A stretch of DNA of 64,000 nucleotides, from contig DXJO01000010.1 of NCBI GenBank assembly GCA_019057475.1, positions 293,460-357,459 of the forward strand. The letters run 5' to 3'. Positions within the stretch are counted from its first letter, which is position 1. The number at the start of each line of letters is the position of its first letter. Position numbers and translations under genes: made by a program. Below the pieces are notes generated by a model, which made no database searches, had not been told where the DNA came from, and saw only the letters and a program-made list of their open reading frames with translations. Below are positions 8,617-18,460 of the stretch, one piece after another. This stretch comes from Candidatus Thorarchaeota archaeon. GTDB taxonomy: Archaea > Asgardarchaeota > Thorarchaeia > Thorarchaeales > Thorarchaeaceae.

Positions 8617-11600
8617 ATGAGAATTAAGGCAACTCTACTCGCAATCATTATTCTGTTGGTTGTATCCCCATTTTTCATACAACCTAATGGATTGAATAAT
8701 ATCAAGGAAGAAGTACAAAGAACTTGCTGGGAAGTAAGCTACACTGATAGTGGTCCAATTCTAATCGAAGAAGACGATGATTTTGGTGTGTTAGGTTTTC
8801 CTGGAGCGGGTTCTGAGTTCTCACCATATCTTATTGATGACTTGAATTTTACAAGCAATGATGTTTGTATCACAATAAGAAATACGCGCGCTTATTTCAA
8901 TATCACAAATTGCTATTTTGCTCCTGAATATGAAGACTATACAATAGGAATCGTTTTAGTGAATGTTACGAATGCCTATATTGGCTCTAATATCTTTTCT
9001 AACAAGACAACAGCAATTCAATGGAATCACGTCAATGATTCGCGGTGTGTTGACAACGAAATCATTGGAAATGTAAACTCAGGTGTTTCTCTTTCAGGTT
9101 GTTATGACAGTGTGGTGGAGTTAAATCAAATCGTTGGTAATGATGAGAATCGTGGAAATGGTGTATATCTTTTCGATTCTATCTCCTGTAATATATCTGA
9201 GAATGAAATAGCAAACTCCTACATTGGAATTAAAGCTGCGTGGGCTGAAAATTGTACCATTGATCAGAATCAGCTACATAACTTTGACTACGGTCCATTT
9301 GTATCTATTGACTCCCCATCAGCAATACGGGTTCAGGGCTCACCAAACTGTACTATACGACAGAACGATATTTCCGAAAGTCCAGTTGCTGGAATACTCC
9401 TCTATGGACCTGCGGACGTTCATTGTATTGAAAACACTCTGACTGGTTGTGGTTTCTTCACACAGGGCTTAATGCCTGGTAATCCTGGATTCTACACAAT
9501 AGGCGATATGGTAAATAACAAACCCGTTCTTTATGTCTGGAATCAGACTAATCTAAATATCAGTGGATCTTTGTATGGTCAAATCATTCTTCATGAAGCT
9601 AAATTCTGCTCAATAGCAGAGGGTCAGTTCAATGAAGCGTCTGTAGGAATTTCCTTATCGTTTTGTACCAACTGTACTATAGAAGATACAGAATCATCTG
9701 GAAATCATTTTGCTGGTGCTCTTATGTTTCTCAGCACTAACTGTACATTTAACAACTTAGCATTAGATGATAACTCACGTATGCAAGGTGGAATGAATTT
9801 AGTTTCGAGTGTTTGGGTGTATGGTAGTCAAAATGCGAAAGTTACCAATTGTGAAATAACAAATTCACAGGGCGCTGGTTTACTAATAATGCAATCTACG
9901 TTAACTGTGGTGACTAATAATACATTCATGAAAAACGGGATATTCATGATGGGAGGAATGGGACCTACTGTTGTAGAGGACTACTACATCATTGAGGAAA
10001 ATAACACCATCAATGGTAAGCAATTTGGTTATTTCTATAATGAAACTGACAAAACTGTGGACGGAACTCTCTATGGACAAATATATGCCGTGAATTCGAG
10101 TAGAGTTAGTATTGTTGGCGGGGACTTTTCCGAAGCAACTTCTGGAGTTGCATTCGTTTTTACTAGTAACTGCTCTCTAGAATCTGCTGCTATGAATCAA
10201 AACTCATTTTACGGACTGCAAAATCTCTTCTCCACAAATACAAGCATTATCAATAATTCAATCGATGATAATCCATATTCTGCGATACATAACACATTTT
10301 CCGAATCCTCGACCTTTCTGAATAACTCAATATGTGGAAATGGACATGGTATCCCAGAAGGTCAAACAATGCCAACATTAGCGCTTTCCTCCTACGATAG
10401 ATTATCTTACAACACAATTTCTCAAAATCGATACGGTATTGCTCTAGATGGATCCAATATTACTGTGCACAAGAACAATATCTCATGTAATGGTATAAAC
10501 GGAATTTGGGTCAATAATGCAGGCTTCTTCAATATCTCATCCAATTGTATAGCAGGCAATTTCATGGAACCAGTGGCCAGCGCATCCGTTGCCGGGATTT
10601 ACGTTTCTGGTGGTACTTATGGAGTCATTCACAACAATTCCATCTATAGCAATAGTGGATATGGCATCATGATAGGTAGTCTTTCTGCCACAAAGAATTC
10701 GATTTATTGGAACGAAGTCGGTTGGAACGGTGTTGGGAATGCTGCAGAAGGCGGTCCTGATAATCTGTGGGATGATAACGTCACGACTGGAAATGCTTGG
10801 AGTGACTATGTAGGACCTGGTACTTATCCTATTATGTTATCGTCAAGTGTTGATAGGTATCCAAGTACATTGACTGATATCACAGTTCCAACGATTAAAG
10901 GTCCTGATGACGTAATCTTTGAATCTGGTACTTCAAACAATGCATTAGTGTGGAATGCTTCGGACAATTATCCTGGCAATTTCGTTGTGTATCAGAATGG
11001 AACACCTATAGAAAACCGGACATGGTGTTTCAAACCAATCGAAGTGGAACTTGAACCATTGGATGTAGGTTTCTATAATCTAACAATTGTAGTCTATGAT
11101 GGTGAAGGTAACACTGCTTCGGATACAGTTATCGTTGAATCAGCAGACTCAATCAATCCTACAATAGACAATCCAGGTGACATTGAATATTCCATTGGAC
11201 AAACTGGAAACAATATCATATGGCATGGTTCCGACTTAAACCCTGCATCCTATGAAATATTCCAAGATGAGATATCAATTAAGACGGGTGTCTGGAATTT
11301 CAGTATAGAATCCATTGTGATAAACGTTGATGGGCTTTTAGCGGCAGAATACAACTATACCATTTTGGTGACTGACATGGGAGGTAATACTGCTGTTGAT
11401 GAAGTCATAGTAACAGTTATTGAAGCAACATCCCCAAGTATAGACTCACCTGAAGATATTGAATATGCTGAGTTTGACACCGATAACATGATTGTGTGGC
11501 ATCCAAATGATGCTAATCCAGAATCCTATATCATCTATTTTGAAGAAACTCCTTTGAAATCTGGTTTCTGGAATACAAGCTCTGAGAGTATTTCAATATC

Positions 11601-12147
11601 TGTGGATGGATTAAGTCTTGGTGTCTTTAACTATACGATTCTTGTAACAGATCAGTATGATAATACTGCGCAAGATGAAGTTCTTGTTATTGTAACCGAT
11701 GGGACACCACCTGTAGTGAATGATGTGCCAGATGTAGCTTTCACAGAGGGTTCAACCGGACACAATATCACATGGTTACCAACCGACTTACATCCCGACT
11801 CTTTCGAGATTCTTCTTGATGGTTCAATGATTAGAAATGGGTTGTGGAACTCAAGTGGAGAGAGTATCTTTGTTGCTCTGGACAGTCTTGACCCGGGTAC
11901 CTACAATTACACTGTCATCATAACTGATGTAGGTGGGAATACTATTAGTGATACTGTGATTGTAACAGTTACTGAGGTAACCACTACAACAGCAACTACT
12001 ACCACTACTACCACTACAACTACGACAACCACTAGAACCTCGACGACTACAGAAGGAAATATTCCTCCTATGACCATATTGCTCTTATCAGCTGTTGCTG
12101 GAATACTCATCATCTTTGTTGTCATTCTGTTACGAGTGAAAAAGTAA
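8617..12147 (+). CDS. Large surface-anchored NosD/pectin-lyase-like beta-helix protein with four Ig-like repeats, Thr-rich stalk and C-terminal TM
   Basis: Signal-like N-terminus, many N-x-S/T-rich beta-helix coils, four ~90-aa repeats (PxIxxPxDIEY...W...D..P.SYEI...YNYTILVTD..GNTA.DEVIV), TTTTTTTT stalk, hydrophobic C-terminus plus RVKK. Confidence 0.8.
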   Translation: MRIKATLLAIIILLVVSPFFIQPNGLNNIKEEVQRTCWEVSYTDSGPILIEEDDDFGVLGFPGAGSEFSPYLIDDLNFTSNDVCITIRNTRAYFNITNCYFAPEYEDYTIGIVLVNVTNAYIGSNIFSNKTTAIQWNHVNDSRCVDNEIIGNVNSGVSLSGCYDSVVELNQIVGNDENRGNGVYLFDSISCNISENEIANSYIGIKAAWAENCTIDQNQLHNFDYGPFVSIDSPSAIRVQGSPNCTIRQNDISESPVAGILLYGPADVHCIENTLTGCGFFTQGLMPGNPGFYTIGDMVNNKPVLYVWNQTNLNISGSLYGQIILHEAKFCSIAEGQFNEASVGISLSFCTNCTIEDTESSGNHFAGALMFLSTNCTFNNLALDDNSRMQGGMNLVSSVWVYGSQNAKVTNCEITNSQGAGLLIMQSTLTVVTNNTFMKNGIFMMGGMGPTVVEDYYIIEENNTINGKQFGYFYNETDKTVDGTLYGQIYAVNSSRVSIVGGDFSEATSGVAFVFTSNCSLESAAMNQNSFYGLQNLFSTNTSIINNSIDDNPYSAIHNTFSESSTFLNNSICGNGHGIPEGQTMPTLALSSYDRLSYNTISQNRYGIALDGSNITVHKNNISCNGINGIWVNNAGFFNISSNCIAGNFMEPVASASVAGIYVSGGTYGVIHNNSIYSNSGYGIMIGSLSATKNSIYWNEVGWNGVGNAAEGGPDNLWDDNVTTGNAWSDYVGPGTYPIMLSSSVDRYPSTLTDITVPTIKGPDDVIFESGTSNNALVWNASDNYPGNFVVYQNGTPIENRTWCFKPIEVELEPLDVGFYNLTIVVYDGEGNTASDTVIVESADSINPTIDNPGDIEYSIGQTGNNIIWHGSDLNPASYEIFQDEISIKTGVWNFSIESIVINVDGLLAAEYNYTILVTDMGGNTAVDEVIVTVIEATSPSIDSPEDIEYAEFDTDNMIVWHPNDANPESYIIYFEETPLKSGFWNTSSESISISVDGLSLGVFNYTILVTDQYDNTAQDEVLVIVTDGTPPVVNDVPDVAFTEGSTGHNITWLPTDLHPDSFEILLDGSMIRNGLWNSSGESIFVALDSLDPGTYNYTVIITDVGGNTISDTVIVTVTEVTTTTATTTTTTTTTTTTTRTSTTTEGNIPPMTILLLSAVAGILIIFVVILLRVKK
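10880..11980 (+). repeat. Four tandem ~90-aa (~275-nt) Ig-like repeat units
   Basis: Repeat starts at VPTIKGPDDVIFE, INPTIDNPGDIEY, TSPSIDSPEDIEY and TPPVVNDVPDVAF. Confidence 0.75.
11978..12050 (+). repeat. Low-complexity ACN (Thr) codon tract
   Basis: accactacaacagcaactactaccactactaccactacaactacgacaaccact..., encoding the Thr-rich stalk. Confidence 0.85.
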
Positions 12148-12152
12148 TATTT

Positions 12153-12178
12153 GGCGGCTCAGCCGCCTCTCCTTTTTC
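12153..12178 (+). terminator. Hairpin plus T-rich tail after the beta-helix gene
   Basis: ggcggc-tca-gccgcc followed by tctccttttt, 6 nt past the stop codon. Confidence 0.5.
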
Positions 12179-12186
12179 ATGAACAT

Positions 12187-12822
12187 TCACTTTGGGGACT
12201 CATCTTCAATGGAATGAATCACGTCAGCGTGCATGGCATTGAGGTCCATGAACAGCTTCCTGTATTCATCATTCATGATGTCGATGTAGACTATGTTCTT
12301 TGCTCTATCAATATCGATGAACTTCAGCGATCTCTCTAGGGCTCTTGGATAGTAGCCGTAGACTACCAGAGTGAAGAACAACACGAGAACCACGGTCAGA
12401 CCTACCACAGGTTCAAGCAATGGTCGGGAATACCATATCGCCGCATTGATTCCCAAGAGGAAGAACAAAGCCGGATAGAATAGGACGAATACCGCGGCCC
12501 AAGCAATGAATCGCGCTCGGCCAGTTCTGAGCTTGCCGCTGCCATGGAGCATGCAGGTTGGCACCCAGAATGTCACTGCGCTTCTCGCAGAGGCCAAGAT
12601 CAGGTCCGCTTTGTCTTTGCCATCGGCCCACGTACTTACAGCGCTTTCATCCCCTCGTACTGCTGAAGACCTCTCTGTGATTGTGACGGATACCAAGTCC
12701 TCTGGTTCATCAAGGCAGACAGGGCACTTTTCTGGGAATTCCACCTTGGATATATTCGCTCTCACAAGTGTAAAGCCAGTGATTTCTTGCTTCTTCTCAG
12801 CATCTTCGCTCATCCTTCCCAC
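12187..12822 (-). CDS. Membrane protein of unknown function (two hydrophobic helices)
   Basis: CPVCLDEPEDLV N-terminal CxxC, then FIAWAAVFVLFYPALFFLLGINAAIW and VGLTVVLVLFFTLVVYGYY. Confidence 0.6.
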   Translation of the reverse strand: MGRMSEDAEKKQEITGFTLVRANISKVEFPEKCPVCLDEPEDLVSVTITERSSAVRGDESAVSTWADGKDKADLILASARSAVTFWVPTCMLHGSGKLRTGRARFIAWAAVFVLFYPALFFLLGINAAIWYSRPLLEPVVGLTVVLVLFFTLVVYGYYPRALERSLKFIDIDRAKNIVYIDIMNDEYRKLFMDLNAMHADVIHSIEDESPK

Positions 12823-12827
12823 TTACC

Positions 12828-13202
12828 TCATTCAGGGGGCATCACGATGATCTGAACACTTGTTAAAGGCCTGTTGTCATTGGGCTCGGAGGCATCAAAG
12901 GTATCGAATGTCATTTCGTACAAGAAACGGCGTTCCCTCATCTTCAACTCATGCGCCACACGGACGGAGAGTCCGATTCCCTTGAAGCCGTATCCTCTTA
13001 TCGCCACCATTCGTTTATCGGATCTTACCAGGTCTTGTATGGTGGCCGCTATCTTGCGCACGTCAATCTTGCCAACCTTGGGTGAGATTTCAAGCAACAC
13101 GTATTCGCTAGTCGGAAAAACTGCGACATCTTCCTCCATCGCGATTGAAACAACCTCATCTCTCAGATTGAGCTGCTCAGGGATTCGGTCACGAAGGGAC
13201 AT
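12828..13202 (-). CDS. Conserved protein of unknown function
   Basis: Coding-like ORF continuous with the upstream minus-strand gene; start set to ATG at 13202 (MSLRDRIPEQ). Confidence 0.5.
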   Translation of the reverse strand: MSLRDRIPEQLNLRDEVVSIAMEEDVAVFPTSEYVLLEISPKVGKIDVRKIAATIQDLVRSDKRMVAIRGYGFKGIGLSVRVAHELKMRERRFLYEMTFDTFDASEPNDNRPLTSVQIIVMPPE

Positions 13203-13306
13203 GATTATGATTGAATGTAGTCGGACTAATAACTTGAGCGGCTTCACTAGCCACAAACCTAATGCTCTTATGCTCAGTGAGCATTATTTTCTCGGAGGAT
13301 TCACTG

Positions 13307-14287
13307 GTGGTAAAAACCAAGACCCTTGCTATCGTTGTGGCTGTGGTAATAATCTCATCATTCGCTGTTTATGGCTACTGGTCTACAATTACCCCCCGAG
13401 CTGACGTCAGAATCGGGTACCTGAACCAAGACCTGCATCAACTCGCCTTACGAGTTGCGTTGGTGAATGGTTACTTTGATGACGTGAATATCACGGTCGA
13501 CGTTGTCGAATTCGGTAACGGTGCTCTTGAGATGGACGGTTTTCTTGCAGACCAGATCGACATGGGATACCTTGGAGCCGCGCCAGCATTGACGAAGCGA
13601 CTCAACCAGGATATCCTGATTACAGTACTCGCCGCGGTTAACTTGGAGGGTTCTGTCATTATGGTGAAGAAGTCGGAGTTCGACTCGGGTGCCGTGACCA
13701 GCATTGTGAATCTAACAGGTAAGGGTGTACATCATCCTGGGCCATCAACAGTTCAGAACTTCCTTCTCCGTCTTGCCTTGGAGAATGCTGGGATGACCTA
13801 CGAAGATATCAATCCCGTATACACAGCACCTCCATACATGGAAAGCGCCCTTACGGCTGAGGCTCCTGCATTCATAGCATGGGAACCCTTCTGTGCCAAG
13901 GCTGAATACAATGACGCCGCAGTAGTTCTGCTGAATTCAGGTGATATCTGGCCTGGCCATCCCTGTTGTGTTGTGGCTTCTGCCAACAGCTTCTTGGAGG
14001 GTAAACCGGATGTCGTTCAGAAGGTCATCGATGTGCACAAGCGGGCTGAGCAGTGGATTATCGATAATCCATTAGATGCTATTGCCATTGCGATTGACTG
14101 GCTTGAGATGGACCAGAGTCCTGTTGAGAATGCATTCAACCGAATTATCTTCGACTATGATCTGAACATGACCGGTCTGACGATGTATCTCGAGTTCCTC
14201 ATTGACCAGGATCTTGTGGATCTTCAATTGAGCGAAGTTGCCAGCTTCATGAACGGCTTTGTTAATACGACGTTCGTCGAGTCATAA
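13307..14287 (+). CDS. ABC transporter substrate-binding protein, NitT/TauT/SsuA type
   Basis: TM/signal anchor VKTKTLAIVVAVVIISSFAVYGYW then RIGYLNQDLHQLALRVALVNGYFDDVNITVDVVEFGNGALEMDGFLADQIDMGYLGAAPALTKRLNQDI; GTG start after ggagg. Confidence 0.85.
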   Translation: MVKTKTLAIVVAVVIISSFAVYGYWSTITPRADVRIGYLNQDLHQLALRVALVNGYFDDVNITVDVVEFGNGALEMDGFLADQIDMGYLGAAPALTKRLNQDILITVLAAVNLEGSVIMVKKSEFDSGAVTSIVNLTGKGVHHPGPSTVQNFLLRLALENAGMTYEDINPVYTAPPYMESALTAEAPAFIAWEPFCAKAEYNDAAVVLLNSGDIWPGHPCCVVASANSFLEGKPDVVQKVIDVHKRAEQWIIDNPLDAIAIAIDWLEMDQSPVENAFNRIIFDYDLNMTGLTMYLEFLIDQDLVDLQLSEVASFMNGFVNTTFVES

Positions 14288-14332
14288 ACGGCAGACACAA
14301 AAGAAACACCGCGGGTCATCTTCAAGAGCAAG

Positions 14333-15169
14333 ATGACTGTAGCGCTTAAGGAACGTCGCAGCGAAGCTGATTCGCAACCCGTCCGACCGAAGAGCTGGAT
14401 GGCAAAGTTCGACCCGCGAGATGTGGTTTTGAGAATCCTCCTTCCAGTCATCATCTTGATTGTCCTCTGGGAGGTTATTGCACAGCTCTCAGTGTCATCC
14501 CTGTCAGGAATTGTGGAATCATTCCTGAAGCTTGCATTCGAGGGCGACAGTCAGGGGAAACTCCTCACAGAACACGTCTTCTCCAGTCTTGGTCATGTTA
14601 CTCTCGGATTCCTAGTCGCTGCACTGACAGCGATTCCTCTAGGAATCATGATTGGTCGGTACAAGGTCGTCAACTCCGTCCTTGGACCAGTGGTTGAAGC
14701 GATGCGCCCCATTCCTCCGATTGCTTGGATTCCTATATCGCTTCTTCTATTCCGTGACATTCTGTTCGCTCGAATTTTCATAATCTGGATTGGCGCTTTC
14801 TTCCCGATTCTCATCAACACGACAGCTGGCGTCAAACGGACAAACCCCGTTCATTTGGATGTGGCTGAAACCTTTGGTGCGACAGAACCTGAAGTCTTGA
14901 CCAAGATAATTATTCCCTCTGCTGCGCCAGAGATATTCGTAGGCTTCCGCATTGGTTTTGGCATCGGGTGGATGTGCTTGATTGCTGCGGAGATGGTGAA
15001 TGTCAATGCGGGACTTGGATATCTCGTGCTAATCATGCAACAGTCAGGTCAGACAGGTGCTATGATTGCGGGTATGTTGTTGATAGGACTCATTGGTTTC
15101 CTCATCAGTTACCTCTTCTTGATCATGGAAAAGCGTCTACTTAGATGGAGAAGAGAAATTTCCGTTTAG
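14333..15169 (+). CDS. ABC transporter permease, SsuC/TauC type
   Basis: Multi-TM with BPD loop AAEMVNVNAGLGYLVLIMQ and EAMRPIPPIAWIPISLLLF. Confidence 0.88.
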   Translation: MTVALKERRSEADSQPVRPKSWMAKFDPRDVVLRILLPVIILIVLWEVIAQLSVSSLSGIVESFLKLAFEGDSQGKLLTEHVFSSLGHVTLGFLVAALTAIPLGIMIGRYKVVNSVLGPVVEAMRPIPPIAWIPISLLLFRDILFARIFIIWIGAFFPILINTTAGVKRTNPVHLDVAETFGATEPEVLTKIIIPSAAPEIFVGFRIGFGIGWMCLIAAEMVNVNAGLGYLVLIMQQSGQTGAMIAGMLLIGLIGFLISYLFLIMEKRLLRWRREISV

Positions 15170-15945
15170 GATCTCTGCATTAGCATAGCTTTCTCTTGCT
15201 CTATCTTAAGGATGTCTAGAATCTGAGCCCGATATGCGAGGCACTCGCTAGTTGCTCGGCGGCGAGGTCTGGAAATGCTGATATCGTATTCATTTAGGAT
15301 CCTCGCTGGGATGTTACTCATGACCAGAATTCGGTTGGACATGAATACTGCTTCATCCACATTGTGCGAGACGAATACGATGGTTGAACCGGTTTCCTGC
15401 CACACTCTCAGGAACTCTTCTTGCAGGTGATTCCGGGTCTGAGCATCAAGATTTGAGAACCCCTCATCTGCGACCAAGATATCTGGCGATGTGATTAGGC
15501 TTCTGGCTATCTCAGTCTTGCGCGCTTGGCCGCCGGAGATTTCATGAGGCAGATGTTCCTCATAGCCTTTCATCCCGACCAGTGCAATCACCGCATCAGA
15601 ACGGCTTCTCATCTCCTCTTCTGATACACCCTTTACCTCGAGCCCGAACTCTATGTTCTTACGAACTGTACGCCAAGGAAATAGTGATTCCTGCTGGAAG
15701 ATGTAGCCCACACGACTGTGGCCCATCTTCACTTCAACATCATCTATGAGTATTTTACCCGCATCGGGTTCAATGAGTCCTGCAATTATCTTGAGAAGTG
15801 TTGTCTTGCCGCACCCCGAAGGTCCAAGGATGCCCAGAAATTCTCCATCCTTGACCTCAAATGAGATGTCGTCCAGAACCAAGGTTGAATCTTGTTCCCC
15901 GTTGTCAAAGGATTTTGATACGTGACGCACGGAGAGATTGGGCAC
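15166..15945 (-). CDS. ABC transporter ATP-binding protein, SsuB/TauB type
   Basis: Walker A GPSGCGKTT, signature ISGGQARK, Walker B DILVADEGFSNLD, H-loop SHNVDEA. Confidence 0.92.
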   Translation of the reverse strand: MPNLSVRHVSKSFDNGEQDSTLVLDDISFEVKDGEFLGILGPSGCGKTTLLKIIAGLIEPDAGKILIDDVEVKMGHSRVGYIFQQESLFPWRTVRKNIEFGLEVKGVSEEEMRSRSDAVIALVGMKGYEEHLPHEISGGQARKTEIARSLITSPDILVADEGFSNLDAQTRNHLQEEFLRVWQETGSTIVFVSHNVDEAVFMSNRILVMSNIPARILNEYDISISRPRRRATSECLAYRAQILDILKIEQEKAMLMQRS

Positions 15946-16144
15946 TATGGTTTCACCGGCCTTCTAGGCCGCATTTCCGGTTAAATAGTGTGCCCTCTGG
16001 ATGACTCAGATTGAGGGACTGCACCCAATAAAGGTAAAAAAGGCAACACTCACACCACATAGTGACTCAGATGCTAAAATCACTGTAGTTGTTAGACCAA
16101 CTTAGTATCTGAACATCAAATCTTCAGATAAATGGTGACCAATC

Positions 16145-18460
16145 TTGACGGCCCCTCGCATACTCTTTGAGATTCCCGATGAGCTGAGTACTAGTGCCAT
16201 TGCCGTGGGCGATGTAACCAACTCAGGACTTTCAGAACTCTGTACGGGTGGCCGTAACGGGGTTCTGAAGCTGTATAGTGCCAGCAATAAGACCGAAGTA
16301 CAGTTCTTGGCGCAGCAGGACCTACAGGGCAGCATTCTCTCGATTCGCATTGCTGATGCCAATAATGACGGTCTGATGGAAGTCATTGTTGGACGCAGTG
16401 TGAGTGCCGGTGAGATGCCGGGTGAAACCGGTACGCTTCAGGTGTTTAGGTACGCTCCAAGTGGCCAGCTAGAACTCCTTGCAGAGCATCCGGTGGGGAG
16501 CTTCGTCACAACAATCAGTGTCACTGATGTCACAGGGGATAACAAGAACGAAATTATGGTTGGAGGCAGCGATTCTACACTTCGAGTCCTCAAGATGGAT
16601 ACTCAGAATAACTTGACGGAATACATTCATCATCAACTAGATGACATGCCTATCGCCATCGGCACTTGCGATGTCATTGGCGATGAGATCGAGGAGATAG
16701 TTACCGGTAACCGTGACAAAACGCTGCGTGTGTTCAAGGTTAGGGAAGACGCGCTGGAAGAGATAGAGGTCCTAGAACTGCCTAGTCCAGTTATTTCAGT
16801 CGCGGCAGGTGATATCCTCGGCGATAGGAAAATGGAGCTTGGGGTAGTTACTCACGATGGCTCTATCAGGATTTACCGCAACGAGGAGAGCAAGCTTGAG
16901 CTCTTCACGAAGTTGGAGAACATCAATGCCCTATCCGTCCGAATAGCCGAGTTGAACGCCGATCATATGGACGAGGTTGTGATTGCCACCTCTGACTTCA
17001 AGATTCTATTCTACAGTCTTTACATGGCTGAGCTCAAACAGCTCGCCGTTATCGATATTGGTGCTAAGATTCTCTCTATCAGTGTTGGTGACGCTGGCGG
17101 TGATGATAGACGAGAAGTGTTGGTAGGGGTTTCTGAAAAGCCTCTCAAGGTTATTGAAGGGTTGTACCAGATAATCCCCAGTTTCGAGATATCTCAGGAT
17201 TCTGAGGACAGTACTCGCCTGCGCGGCAAGGTTACTGTTGCAAACATCACGGACCAGCCAGTGATGGGGATCACCGGGAAGATATACCACTTCCCGAAGG
17301 ACAATATGGAAGTCAATCCACAGCAACTCAAGTTCGACCTAGGGCCGGGCGAAACCAAGGCCATAGATATTGAACTAATGCCAAAAGCAGAAGGAACAAT
17401 TATTGTTCGTCCGATCGTGCTCATGTGGACCGACGACGGAGGTCAAGTGCGTCAGGTCACCACGCCGGAAACCGCGATACTTGTAGAGAAAGACCAGGTT
17501 GCCTCAGCTCCTGCTGAAGTCGCTCCCGTCTCAATGCCCGCCACTACGGTGGAGGCACCTACGATATACGAGGAGCCGTCCCCATTCATACCTCCCTCCG
17601 GCACAGGCTTTGGTGAGGTTTCAGTCTCCGAAACCGCTCCCGTCGAAGCTGCCACTGAATCGGAAATGACCGCACGCGACCAAGCTCAGTTGAAAGCGGC
17701 GGAAGACCTCTTGGACAAACTATTCGGAGAGGACTCAGGATTATCAGAGTTGGACGACGTATCCAAGCTAATGGAAGAGGCGGAGCAGGTTACAACAGAA
17801 CCTTCTGCAACAGTCACGGCTATTGCTGTTGAGAGCGCCATGGTGTTAGAGATCCGCGCCAGAGAGCATAAGTCTCCAAGACCCGGTGCAGCCTCGGATG
17901 CGTATAGCTACTTGTTCAAGGTAATGGTAACCGGAGAAGGAGCAGTCGGTAAGACGGCGCTTGTTACAAGATACACTACGGGCCAGTTCCAAAAGGACTA
18001 CAAAACTACGATTGGGAGTCAGTTTGCCGTCAAGCTCGCACACATCTCACCGCCAGAATCTGAGTTCGCAGTTGGGATCAAACTTCAAGCTTGGGATGTT
18101 GCAGGACAAGCTCGTTTCAAGGCTGTTCGGAAGATGTACTACAGCGGAGCGGCGGGACTGATACTGGTGTTCGACGTAACTAGAAGAAGGTCCTTCGTAG
18201 AGCTCCAAAAATGGGTGGAGGAAGCGGACGAATCAGTTGGTCAGAGAATTCCCATAATCTGCATCGGCAACAAGATTGACCTCCCAGACCGTGCGATACC
18301 GGCAGATGAGGCAAAGAAGTGGGCTGAGGACCAGGGTTTCGTTTACATGGAGAGCAGCGCAAAAACGGGTTCGGGGGTATCAGACATGTTCATGGTGATT
18401 GCTGAGCTTATGTGGCGAGAAACCCGGGCGCAGTCCAACGATAATCAGACGCAGTTCTAG
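16145..18460 (+). CDS. FG-GAP/VCBS-like repeat protein fused to a C-terminal Rab/Ras-like small GTPase domain
   Basis: N-terminal repeats (ISVTDVTGDNKNEIMVGGSDSTLRVLK etc.), Pro/Thr-rich linker, then GEGAVGKT (17933-17956), TTIGSQF, WDVAGQARF, GNKIDL, ESSAKTG. TTG start. Confidence 0.85.
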   Translation: MTAPRILFEIPDELSTSAIAVGDVTNSGLSELCTGGRNGVLKLYSASNKTEVQFLAQQDLQGSILSIRIADANNDGLMEVIVGRSVSAGEMPGETGTLQVFRYAPSGQLELLAEHPVGSFVTTISVTDVTGDNKNEIMVGGSDSTLRVLKMDTQNNLTEYIHHQLDDMPIAIGTCDVIGDEIEEIVTGNRDKTLRVFKVREDALEEIEVLELPSPVISVAAGDILGDRKMELGVVTHDGSIRIYRNEESKLELFTKLENINALSVRIAELNADHMDEVVIATSDFKILFYSLYMAELKQLAVIDIGAKILSISVGDAGGDDRREVLVGVSEKPLKVIEGLYQIIPSFEISQDSEDSTRLRGKVTVANITDQPVMGITGKIYHFPKDNMEVNPQQLKFDLGPGETKAIDIELMPKAEGTIIVRPIVLMWTDDGGQVRQVTTPETAILVEKDQVASAPAEVAPVSMPATTVEAPTIYEEPSPFIPPSGTGFGEVSVSETAPVEAATESEMTARDQAQLKAAEDLLDKLFGEDSGLSELDDVSKLMEEAEQVTTEPSATVTAIAVESAMVLEIRAREHKSPRPGAASDAYSYLFKVMVTGEGAVGKTALVTRYTTGQFQKDYKTTIGSQFAVKLAHISPPESEFAVGIKLQAWDVAGQARFKAVRKMYYSGAAGLILVFDVTRRRSFVELQKWVEEADESVGQRIPIICIGNKIDLPDRAIPADEAKKWAEDQGFVYMESSAKTGSGVSDMFMVIAELMWRETRAQSNDNQTQF

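Noticed and set aside
11978-12050. ACN repeat considered as a CRISPR-like or microsatellite array
   Set aside because: Imperfect codon-level Thr repeat within a continuous ORF; no spacer/repeat periodicity. No CRISPR array seen elsewhere in the window.
11907-12125. 72-aa minus-strand ORF with poly-Val (VVVVVVVVVVV)
   Set aside because: Antisense of the poly-Thr (ACN) tract; an artefact of low-complexity DNA.
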